Of a stretch of 64,000 nt of DNA, positions 1-7,277 are shown one piece after another; position 1 is the stretch's first letter, and each line of letters starts with the position of its first letter. The DNA is taken from the NCBI RefSeq assembly GCF_002001045.1, contig NZ_MUNR01000004.1, positions 124,001-188,000 on the forward strand. Reading direction: 5' to 3'. The notes beneath the pieces are model-generated. The model worked only from the letters and a program-made list of their open reading frames with translations, ran no database searches and had not been told where the DNA came from. This DNA is from Rhodanobacter sp. C01. GTDB lineage: Bacteria; Pseudomonadota; Gammaproteobacteria; Xanthomonadales; Rhodanobacteraceae. Both the position numbers and the translations under genes were made by a program.

Positions 1-94
1 CGCCAGGCAGTCGGATCCGGGCAACTTTCGGCCGACGCTGCAGTCCCTTGTTGCATGTTATGTTCGGATTGCCATTCATGACGGGGGATACGTG

Positions 95-1039
95 ATGCGG
101 ATGGGCTTGGCCATTGATGCCTCCTGCGACCTGTCGCAGGAGTTCCTGGAAAAACACAATGTCGCGATCATGCCGATCACCGTGAAGGTGGATCGCGAAA
201 CCTTCATGGATGATCGCCGGCCGGAAGAGCTGCAGCGCTTCATCGACCGCCGGCTCGGCAGCCGCAGCCACTCGGCGGAAACCGAACCGTGCCCGGTGGA
301 GGAGGTGCAGAAGCTGTTCCTCGACAAGCTGGTGCTGGAGCAGGACTGCGTGTTTTGCCTGACCATCACTGCCACGCGCAGCCCGATCAACGAGCACGTC
401 AACAAGGCCAGCTTTGGGATCCTCAAGAATTATCGTCAGGTGCGCGAACAGGCCAGCATCCCGGGCCCGTTCATGATGCGCGTCGTCGACACGCGCAACG
501 TCTTCGCGGGGACCGCACCGGCCATTTACGAAGCAGCGCGGCTGATCGCCGCCGATCAACCGCCGGCCGCGATCCGCGAACGCCTCACCCATATTGCCAA
601 CAACAGTTACGGCTACATGCTGCCACGCGACCTGATCCACTTGCGCAACCGCATCAAGAAGCGGGGCGACCGCAGTGTCAGCCTGTTCAGTGCGATGGTC
701 GGTACGGCGCTGGACATCAAGCCGCTGCTGCGCTGTTTCCGCGGCGAGACCGGCCCGGTCGGCAAGGTCCGTGGTTTCGAGCATGGTGCCGAGGTGCTGT
801 TCGGCTATGCGACACAGCGGGTACGCGCGGGCCTGCTCGTGCCGGTGATGTGCGTCAGCTACGGCGGCGACCTGGCCGTGCTCTCGCAACTGCCCGGCTA
901 TGCGGCCTTGCGAACCACCTGCGAGGAAACCGGGGTCGAATTGATGGAAGCGCCGATGAGCATTACCGGCATGGTCAACGTGGGCGAAGGCGCCGTGACG
1001 CTGGGTTTTGCCGCCGAGGAACACGTCGCCGAGTTCTGA
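95..1039 (+). CDS. DegV family fatty-acid-binding protein
   Basis: The product is about 314 residues and begins with the DegV-type opening (Ala-Ile-Asp-Ala-Ser-Cys-Asp-Leu), followed by a Thr-Glu-Pro stretch near residue 72 where the family has its Thr-Ser-Gln-Pro motif. Known DegV proteins bind a fatty acid between two alpha/beta domains; in Firmicutes some act as FakB partners of a fatty-acid kinase, but no FakA-like gene is visible here, so the physiological role is open. I start at ATG 95 because a GGGGG stretch at 83-87 gives it a normal 7-nt spacing; a GTG at 92 in the same frame is the alternative. The gene converges on the SDR gene with only six bases between the stops. Family assignment is good, function is not known. 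Confidence 0.85.
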   Translation: MRMGLAIDASCDLSQEFLEKHNVAIMPITVKVDRETFMDDRRPEELQRFIDRRLGSRSHSAETEPCPVEEVQKLFLDKLVLEQDCVFCLTITATRSPINEHVNKASFGILKNYRQVREQASIPGPFMMRVVDTRNVFAGTAPAIYEAARLIAADQPPAAIRERLTHIANNSYGYMLPRDLIHLRNRIKKRGDRSVSLFSAMVGTALDIKPLLRCFRGETGPVGKVRGFEHGAEVLFGYATQRVRAGLLVPVMCVSYGGDLAVLSQLPGYAALRTTCEETGVELMEAPMSITGMVNVGEGAVTLGFAAEEHVAEF

Positions 1040-1045
1040 TGCTGC

Positions 1046-1828
1046 TCAGAAGCCGTCGTTGAGAAACCCCCCGTCCACCGCCAGCACCTGGCCTGTGATG
1101 TAGCTGGCCGCCGGCAGGCACAGGAACGCGATCGCGGCAGCCACCTCCTCCGGTTCGCCGATCCGCCGGAGCGGCGTGTGGTCGAGTACCTCGTCCAGAT
1201 AATCCACATCCGCCAGCGCCGGCTCGGAGCGCTGGGTGCGGATGTACCAGGGCGCCACCGCATTGACGCGGATGCCATCCATCGCCCATTCCGCAGCCAG
1301 GTTGCGAGTGAGCTGGTGCAGTGCCGCCTTGCTCATGCCGTATGGCGAACCGGTACGTACATGGGTAATGCCGGAGACCGAACCCACGTTCACGATCGCG
1401 GCATTCGCATGCTGCACCAGCTGCGGATGTGCCAGCCGGCACATCTCGAACGCGGACAGCAGATTCTGCCCGAGAATGCCGAGCACCTCGTCCACGCTGT
1501 AGTCGAGGGTGGCCTTCGGCTGGTTGCCACCGGCATTGTTGACCAGCAACGACAGCGGTGCGCCCAGGTCGGCGATCCAGTCGAACACGGCGAGGCGTTC
1601 CTCGGCTTCGGTCAGATCGGCACCAAACGCCAGCACATCGATCTCGGGAAAGTCATCCGCCAGTTCCGTGCGCACCTGCTCGAGATAATCCTCGTCGCGC
1701 GCCACCAGCAGCAGGTCGGCTCCGAGCCCGGCCAGTTCACGCGCGGTGGCGTAGCCGATGCCCTTGCTGGCACCGGTGATCAGGGCGGTGTGGCCTTGCA
1801 GTTGCCAGGCATCGATACGATTGTTCAT
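1046..1828 (-). CDS. SDR family oxidoreductase (tropinone reductase-like)
   Basis: This is a 260-residue classical short-chain dehydrogenase/reductase. It has the dinucleotide-binding motif TGASKGIG at residues 18-25, NNAG at 97-100, and the catalytic set Ser150, Tyr163 and Lys167 (Tyr-x3-Lys). The C-terminal motif around IRVNAVAPWYIRT is also typical. The long basic/acidic pattern after the second strand (LLVARDEDYLEQV) resembles tropinone-reductase-like SDRs, which usually prefer NADPH. The bacterial substrate cannot be deduced. The length is normal and nothing is missing. The gene is monocistronic by context and divergent from the small lipoprotein gene. Confidence 0.9.
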   Translation of the reverse strand: MNNRIDAWQLQGHTALITGASKGIGYATARELAGLGADLLLVARDEDYLEQVRTELADDFPEIDVLAFGADLTEAEERLAVFDWIADLGAPLSLLVNNAGGNQPKATLDYSVDEVLGILGQNLLSAFEMCRLAHPQLVQHANAAIVNVGSVSGITHVRTGSPYGMSKAALHQLTRNLAAEWAMDGIRVNAVAPWYIRTQRSEPALADVDYLDEVLDHTPLRRIGEPEEVAAAIAFLCLPAASYITGQVLAVDGGFLNDGF

Positions 1829-1952
1829 CCACGCAGCTTAAAACGTCGGTGCCGGCGCGCCTAGCTCGGCCGAGGCTTTCGCCACAATGCGATGCTTGCC
1901 TGCGTCCACGCACGGCAGGACACTCATCACGTCGCCCCATGCGGGAACTGCC

Positions 1953-2156
1953 ATGAAAACGCTGCCGATCCTGCTCTGCGTACTTGCCCTCGGTGCATGT
2001 TCCGACAAGCCACCACAGCCCCAGGCCAAACCGGCCCAGGTTGCCACCCCGTGGGATGCCATGAAGGCGGACGAGCAGCACGCGCGGGATGTGCAGAAGA
2101 TCGTCGACAAGCAGGCGGAAGAGCAACGCAAGCAGATCGAGGCGCAGGAGCAATAA
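1953..2156 (+). CDS. small lipoprotein of unknown function
   Basis: The 67-residue product starts MKTLPILLCVLALGAC, a short signal peptide ending in a lipobox (Leu-Gly-Ala-Cys at residues 14-17), so Cys17 should be lipidated after signal peptidase II cleavage. The mature part is about 50 residues, very hydrophilic, and its C-terminal half (EQHARDVQKIVDKQAEEQRKQ and so on) is a Lys/Gln/Glu-rich helix. I chose ATG 1953 because it places the signal peptide at the N-terminus; a longer frame from 1887 has no signal before it. It could be a periplasmic lipoprotein with a coiled-coil tail. No known family is recognised. Confidence 0.75.
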   Translation: MKTLPILLCVLALGACSDKPPQPQAKPAQVATPWDAMKADEQHARDVQKIVDKQAEEQRKQIEAQEQ

Positions 2157-2217
2157 GAACGCCGCCCTGGTTACCCCCTTCAGGCACAACCAGGCGCAAG
2201 GCAACCCTGATCATCGC

Positions 2218-4098
2218 TCAGTGCAGCGTGCACAGGCAGTCCGCATAGATGTTCGGCGTGCCGGCCTTGGCGCTGCGCAGCAGCTGCAGTTCCGGCGCCA
2301 GCGCCGGCAACTGGGCAAACCAGTCCGGCAAGCGGATGCCCCAGGACTGCAGCACGTGCATGCTGGCATCGTGGTTGAGATTGATCAGGAAGCGCGCGAA
2401 ACCACCCAATGGCGCCTCCTGGTAACGCACCGGATAATCCTTGCCCAGCTTGGCCAGACTGGCTGCATCGACAACCGCATCACCCAGACCACCGAGCTGG
2501 TCGACCAGGCCACGGTCGAGCGCCTGTTGTCCGGTCCACACGCGACCCTGCGCAATCGCATCGATCGCATCGAAGTTCTTGCCGCGTGCCTGGGCCACCT
2601 TGCCGACGAAGTCACGGTACCCCTTGTCGATGATCGCCTGGATCACGGTACCGACCTTCGGATCGAGCGGACGGGTGATGTCGAATGCGCCGGCCATCGG
2701 TCCGGTACTGACGCCGTCGCTCTGGACGCCAAGCTTGGCCAGCGTGTTGGGCACCGTGTAATACATGCCGAAGATGCCGATCGAGCCGGTGATGGTGTTC
2801 GGCTCCGCGAAGATGCGGTTCGCATTCATCGAGATCCAGTAGCCACCGCTGGCCGCCACGTTGCCCATCGACACCACGACCGGGATGCCCGCCTCGCGCG
2901 TCAGCTCCACCTCGCGACGGATCTGCTCGGCCGCATACACCTCGCCACCGGGGGAGTTGACCCGCAGCACCAGCGCCCTGGTCTTGCGATCCTCGCGCGC
3001 CGCACGGATCAAGGCCGCGGTGGACTCACCGCCAATCGAGCCGGCCGACTGCTTGCCGGCGGCAATCTCGCCCTCGGCTACCACGACCGCCACGCCAGGC
3101 TCAAACAGCTTGCCGTCGCCCGGAAGGCTGGCGGCATAGCGCGCCAGATCGACCTGACGGAAGCTGTGCCCCTTGTCGTCCGCCGGAACGCCTTGCTTGC
3201 GCAGCATGGCAATGAGCTCCGCACGCGTGGCCAGGCCATCGGCCAGATGCTCGTTCACTGCCAGCTGGGCCAGATCGCCCTGGGTCGTGGCGATGGCCTG
3301 CGGCAGATTGTCGATGTCGGCGCGCAGAGCAGTCGGATCCAGCTTTCGCAGCGTGGCCACTTCGCCGATGTAGCTGTCCCACAAACCGCCCATCCAGTAA
3401 CTGTCAGCCTGCTTGGCCGCGTCCGAGGCATGATCGAGGATGTACGGTTCGGCCGCGCTCTTGAATTCGCCGACCCGGAACAGGTGCACATCGACGCCGA
3501 GCTTGTCGAGCAGGTCCTTGTAGAACAGGCGATAGTCGGCCAGTCCGGTAAGCATCACGCCACCCTGTGGATCGACCAGCAACCGGTCCGCATGCGCCGC
3601 GAGATAATACTGGCCCTGGTCCAGATTCACCGCCCAGGCGATCACCGGCTTGCCAGCGGCGCGGAAGCGATCCAGCGCTGCGCCGACTTCGCGCAGGGCG
3701 GCAAAGCCGTCACCTTGTTGCAGATCGTCCGGCAACAGCAGGATGCGGCTGATCCGCCGGTCCTTCGCCGCCGCATCGATCGCGCCCACCAGGTCGCGCA
3801 GCTGCACCTGCTTCGGTTCGTTGCCGGACAGGCTCGACAACGCACGCTGCAACGGATCGATGCTGTACTGCTCGACCAGTTGGCCTTGTGGCTTGATCAC
3901 CAGCACGCTGTCGTCCTGCAGCGTGCGTTGCATCCGGCTGCCGGCCACGCCGGCAGTCAGCAGCAACAGCAACACGAACAGCACGGTGAAAAACACCAGG
4001 TTGATGATCAGCAGCCTGACCACGTTGATGCCACGCCCGAACTTGCACAGGAAAGCCCAGAAACCATTGCGGCGGGGTGACGGGAGCGGTGGGGGCAT
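2218..4098 (-). CDS. sppA: signal peptide peptidase SppA, 67K type
   Basis: SppA is an inner-membrane serine protease that digests cleaved signal peptides in the periplasmic face of the membrane. The 626-residue protein has one N-terminal membrane anchor (about residues 27-53) and two tandem ClpP-like halves, as in the 618-residue E. coli enzyme. The catalytic dyad of the long type is present: Lys213 in GEFKSAAEP (first half) and Ser417 in GNVAASGGYW (second half). The start at 4098 was chosen because the protein then opens with a short basic segment just before the anchor; the open frame runs on upstream for 66 codons with no signal of being coding. It is followed by no gene on its strand. 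Confidence 0.95.
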   Translation of the reverse strand: MPPPLPSPRRNGFWAFLCKFGRGINVVRLLIINLVFFTVLFVLLLLLTAGVAGSRMQRTLQDDSVLVIKPQGQLVEQYSIDPLQRALSSLSGNEPKQVQLRDLVGAIDAAAKDRRISRILLLPDDLQQGDGFAALREVGAALDRFRAAGKPVIAWAVNLDQGQYYLAAHADRLLVDPQGGVMLTGLADYRLFYKDLLDKLGVDVHLFRVGEFKSAAEPYILDHASDAAKQADSYWMGGLWDSYIGEVATLRKLDPTALRADIDNLPQAIATTQGDLAQLAVNEHLADGLATRAELIAMLRKQGVPADDKGHSFRQVDLARYAASLPGDGKLFEPGVAVVVAEGEIAAGKQSAGSIGGESTAALIRAAREDRKTRALVLRVNSPGGEVYAAEQIRREVELTREAGIPVVVSMGNVAASGGYWISMNANRIFAEPNTITGSIGIFGMYYTVPNTLAKLGVQSDGVSTGPMAGAFDITRPLDPKVGTVIQAIIDKGYRDFVGKVAQARGKNFDAIDAIAQGRVWTGQQALDRGLVDQLGGLGDAVVDAASLAKLGKDYPVRYQEAPLGGFARFLINLNHDASMHVLQSWGIRLPDWFAQLPALAPELQLLRSAKAGTPNIYADCLCTLH

Positions 4099-4136
4099 GC
4101 GTGATCTTCCTGGAGTGATGTCACCTAGCGTACCGC

Positions 4137-5525
4137 TCAGGCGGGCGCCGACATAGTGGCCGCGACGCGACGCCAGCGCTGCTTCCACGCACTGCGCCAG
4201 AAGCGCATGAACAGCATGGCCGCCGCCACGGTCAGACCGGCGATCAGACCCATCCACATGCCCCGTGCGCCCAGACCGTGATGGAACGCCAGCCACCAGC
4301 CCACAGGCATGCCTACGATCCAGTAGGCGAACAGCGTGATTGCCATCGGCACGCGGGTGTCCTTGAGCCCACGCAGAGCACCGTTGGCAGCAACCTGGAT
4401 GCCATCGGAAAACTGGAACAGACCGGCCAGCATGATCAGCTGCGCCGCCAGTGCGATCACTTTCGGATCATGCGTGTATAGCGCCGCGATGTAATGCGGC
4501 AGTCCCAGCATCAGGCCGGCCGACAGCAATTGGGTGATCAAGGTCAGCCCGATCCCGCAGAAACCGGCGTAACGCACCCCACGCTCGTCGCCACGGCCGA
4601 CGGCATTGCCGACGCGCACGGTGATCGCCATCGCCAGGCCGAGCGGAATCATGAAGAACAGCGAGGCGATGTTGATCGCCACCTGATGGCTGGCGATCAC
4701 GTCCTCGCCAAGTGTTGCGACGATCAGCGCAGTCGCCACGAACAGGCCGGCCTCGGCCAGCAGGGTCACCGCCATCGGCAGCCCGATATGCACCAGCTGG
4801 CCGATCCGTCGCAGATCCGGCCATTCGAAATGATCGAACAGGCCGAGTCCGCGATAGTTGCTACGACACAGCACATAAATGCCGAATGCCAGCAGCTCCA
4901 GCCACAACACTGTCGCGGTGGCGATGCCGCAGCCATGCGCGCCCTGCGGCGGGATACCCAGCTTGCCGAACATCAGCACGTAGCCCAGCGGCACCAGCAG
5001 CACCAGGCCGCCCAGGCTGAAGTACATCGACGGCCGGGTCAGCGACAAGCCTTCGGACAGTCCGCGCAACGCGAAGTAGCAGGTCAATGCCGGCGCACCC
5101 CAGCTGATCGCATGCAGGAACCGCTGCACGTCATCACGCAGGCTCGGCGTCACCCCGATGAGGTCGATCAGCGGCGCCGCATGACGCACCGCGAACCACA
5201 GCACCACACCCATTCCCAGCGCCAGCCACAACGCCTGCCGGAATACGGCGCCGACCTCGTGCCGGCGCCCGGCACCATCGAGCTGCGCCACCGACGGCGG
5301 CACCGCCATCATCATGCCGATGCCGCTGACGATCGCCAGCGACCAGATGCTGGCACCCACCGCCACCGCACCAAGCACATGCGCGCTGACGTGCCCGGAC
5401 AGCACCGCGTCGATCACATTGCTGCCGATCGCCGCCAGCTGGGCACAGACCAACGGCAACGCGAGACGTACGGTAGCGCGCATCTCGTGCAACAGGCGCG
5501 CGCGCTCGGGGCGGAAGGGTTTCAT
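4137..5525 (-). CDS. MATE family efflux transporter (NorM-like)
   Basis: The product, about 462 residues, shows the two-fold repeat of six membrane segments typical of multidrug and toxic compound extrusion carriers, which export cationic drugs in exchange for Na+ or H+. Characteristic pieces include the N-terminal LALPLVCAQLAAIGSNVIDAVLSG helix and the matching second-half helix starting GLPMAVTLLAEAGLFVATAL, and the VAANGALRGLKDTRVPM loop. Substrate and coupling ion cannot be told from sequence. The start is uncertain: ATG 5525 is used, a GTG at 5531 sits at the best distance from a GGAG, and the frame is open to 5567. The gene lies 38 bases upstream of sppA on the same strand, so the two may be co-transcribed. 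Confidence 0.9.
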   Translation of the reverse strand: MKPFRPERARLLHEMRATVRLALPLVCAQLAAIGSNVIDAVLSGHVSAHVLGAVAVGASIWSLAIVSGIGMMMAVPPSVAQLDGAGRRHEVGAVFRQALWLALGMGVVLWFAVRHAAPLIDLIGVTPSLRDDVQRFLHAISWGAPALTCYFALRGLSEGLSLTRPSMYFSLGGLVLLVPLGYVLMFGKLGIPPQGAHGCGIATATVLWLELLAFGIYVLCRSNYRGLGLFDHFEWPDLRRIGQLVHIGLPMAVTLLAEAGLFVATALIVATLGEDVIASHQVAINIASLFFMIPLGLAMAITVRVGNAVGRGDERGVRYAGFCGIGLTLITQLLSAGLMLGLPHYIAALYTHDPKVIALAAQLIMLAGLFQFSDGIQVAANGALRGLKDTRVPMAITLFAYWIVGMPVGWWLAFHHGLGARGMWMGLIAGLTVAAAMLFMRFWRSAWKQRWRRVAATMSAPA

Positions 5526-5631
5526 CAGCACAGCAGACTCCAGGGCCGGCCATTCTACCTGAGCCATTTGTCACGCCCGCCGGATCGCCTCCATGTGCGA
5601 AGATCCCACGCTGCACCGGAAGGGGACCGCG

Positions 5632-6849
5632 ATGAAGCAGCTGACCAGTTACGAGGGACTGCACTGCGCCAACTGCGGCGCGAGCATGCAGGGCGAGTTC
5701 TGCCACGAGTGCGGCCAGTCGATCCACAGCGTGCTCAAGCCGGTGCACTCAATGGCCGAGGAGACGCTGGAAACCGTGCTGCACATCGACGGCCGCATCG
5801 TGCACACACTGCCGCCGCTGCTGCTCAAGCCCGGCTTTCTCACGCTGGAATATTTCAGCGGTCGACGGGTGCGCTACATCGCGCCGTTCCGGCTGATGTT
5901 CGTGCTGTGCGTGCTGTCGTTCTTCGTGTTCCACCTGGTGATCGACCAGATCAGCAGCAAGGTCGCCGCACACGGCTTTCCATTGGTGAGTGTGAATAGC
6001 AACGCGATCGAGAATGCCGGCAGCCCGGCGCAGGTGCGCAAGGCATTGCAGAAGCAGCTGGACGGACTGCAGAACGCCCGCGCAACCGGCCTGCTTTCGC
6101 CGAACTTGCTGGATCAGACCAATGTCGCCGCGCAGGATCTGCGCCAGAAAGCCAGTCGGCGCCTGCTCGAACTCGGTGCTGCACCGATATCAGCCGCATC
6201 CGTCGCGGAGCCCCTCCCCAGCGTGACTGTGAAGCCCGCAGATACCATGAGGGCCGCTGCCACCGTGCCGGATGATGCCGGGCAAAAGGCCATCGGGCAG
6301 GAATCGACGCCCGTGCAGATCGCCTGGCTGCCGGATATGGTCAACGCCCGCCTGACCGAGCTTGCCAGACACATCCAGGACAACCGTCACGCCGTTTTGG
6401 GGGACGATCCCCTGCGCCGCCAAGAGGCTCTGCAACGGATGATCGGCGGTGTCTTCAGCACCTTGCCGCCGACCATGTTCGTACTGATTCCGGTGTTCGC
6501 GATCCTGCTCAAGCTGTTCTACGTATTCCGCCGGCGGCTGTACATGGAGCATCTGATCGTCGCCCTGCACAGCCATGCGTTCATTTTTCTCAGCCTGCTG
6601 TTGATCGCCGTGACGGGCATGTTGTCGACCTGGCTGCGCCCCCATGCCGCCTGGACCGGTTACGCGATGGGCCTGTTGCAGACTGCTTTGATTCTGTGGA
6701 TCCCCACATACCTGTTGGTCATGCAGAAACGGATCTACCGCCAGGGCTGGCCGATGACCGTGCTCAAATTCTGGTGCGTCAGCTGGTGTTATTTCGGGCT
6801 GTTGGGGATTGCCCTGTTGGTTGCGCTCGTACTGGGAGTGGCGCACTAA
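5632..6849 (+). CDS. DUF3667-type zinc-ribbon membrane protein
   Basis: The 405-residue protein begins with a small zinc ribbon made by Cys12, Cys15, Cys24 and Cys27 (C-x2-C, x8, C-x2-C), followed by a soluble piece containing the family's GRIVHTLPPLLLKPG and FSGRRVRYI motifs. The latter leads directly into the first membrane helix (about 80-105). A hydrophilic loop of roughly 170 residues separates it from four further membrane helices at the C-terminus. DUF3667 proteins are common in Xanthomonadales and have no established function. ATG 5632 has AAGGGGA just upstream, which decides the start. It is divergent from the MATE gene. Confidence 0.8.
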   Translation: MKQLTSYEGLHCANCGASMQGEFCHECGQSIHSVLKPVHSMAEETLETVLHIDGRIVHTLPPLLLKPGFLTLEYFSGRRVRYIAPFRLMFVLCVLSFFVFHLVIDQISSKVAAHGFPLVSVNSNAIENAGSPAQVRKALQKQLDGLQNARATGLLSPNLLDQTNVAAQDLRQKASRRLLELGAAPISAASVAEPLPSVTVKPADTMRAAATVPDDAGQKAIGQESTPVQIAWLPDMVNARLTELARHIQDNRHAVLGDDPLRRQEALQRMIGGVFSTLPPTMFVLIPVFAILLKLFYVFRRRLYMEHLIVALHSHAFIFLSLLLIAVTGMLSTWLRPHAAWTGYAMGLLQTALILWIPTYLLVMQKRIYRQGWPMTVLKFWCVSWCYFGLLGIALLVALVLGVAH

Positions 6850-6977
6850 ACAGGGTCTGACACTGGCGTTCACGGCGCACCATCCAAGCCGGGTTGCCGC
6901 GGGTTTTGCACAGCGTCATGGGCCTGTCAAGCTGGACCACCGGCATTTGTCAGTTGCATGAACATCCGCTGACGTAT

Positions 6978-6997
6978 ATTTTCAAGTCATTGAAAAT
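6978..6997. repeat. AT-rich inverted repeat
   Basis: Perfect 8-base arms ATTTTCAA and TTGAAAAT are separated by GTCA. The palindrome sits in the most AT-rich 40 bases of this otherwise GC-rich window and is followed by another A/T run (to 7010). It could be an operator or an easily melted element; its closeness to the DnaA-box cluster 85 bases downstream makes the latter worth testing. Confidence 0.5.
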
Positions 6998-7080
6998 GAA
7001 ATATATTTTTGCATGACCAAAACTTGGTCAGCGTGTCGAAAAAGGCGCCACAACGCGCTTTGAGGCACTCCTTCCCCGCT

Positions 7081-7116
7081 GCATCCACAGACTTATCCAC
7101 AGCGCTTGTGGATAAG
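7081..7116. promoter_or_regulatory. cluster of DnaA-box sequences (two perfect, one weak)
   Basis: A perfect DnaA box TTATCCACA lies at 7093-7101 and its exact inverse TGTGGATAA at 7107-7115; extended by one base each way they form 10-base arms around GCGCT. A weaker box (GCATCCACA, 7 of 9) precedes them at 7081-7089 in the same orientation as the first, so ATCCACAG is directly repeated 12 bases apart. Such spacing is typical of DnaA-binding clusters at origins or DnaA-regulated promoters. The next gene is priA. There is no dnaA, dnaN, rpmH or gidA nearby, so I call it a DnaA-binding region, not an origin. Confidence 0.65.
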
Positions 7117-7277
7117 CACTAAAACCTTCCTCGGTGAGCTACTTACCTATGATTTCTCGACCACCGGGCAGAAAGTGCATGCAAGCACTGGCGGCAGATT
7201 CACCTCGACCCTGTCGCCCCTGGCATGCCTTAGGAGTTCGGGCCGCACGGGTACACTGACCCGCCCACGAGATAGCC

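Larger units (their letters stand above)
6850..7277. other. non-coding stretch upstream of priA
   Basis: No convincing gene lies in these 428 bases. It holds, in order, unremarkable GC-rich sequence, an AT-rich segment around 6971-7010 with a palindrome, and a cluster of DnaA-box-like sequences at 7081-7116 (both listed separately). A frame opening at 7106 is only the antecedent of a shadow of priA. A TATATT at 6975-6980 could serve as a promoter -10 but has no good partner at the usual distance. Confidence 0.6.

Noticed and set aside
2089..4080. 663-residue open frame on the plus strand opposite sppA
   Set aside because: His/Gln/Arg-rich product without any family motif; it mirrors the sppA codons. 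Long antisense frames are expected in this high-GC genome.
4494..5999. 501-residue open frame opposite the MATE gene, running into the DUF3667 gene
   Set aside because: Composition (Gln/Arg/His) shows it is a complement of a hydrophobic membrane protein; no signal of coding of its own.
6971..7116. Chromosomal replication origin
   Set aside because: Only three DnaA-type boxes and one AT-rich palindrome; dnaA, dnaN, rpmH, rnpA and gid genes are not near. I keep it as a DnaA-binding region only.
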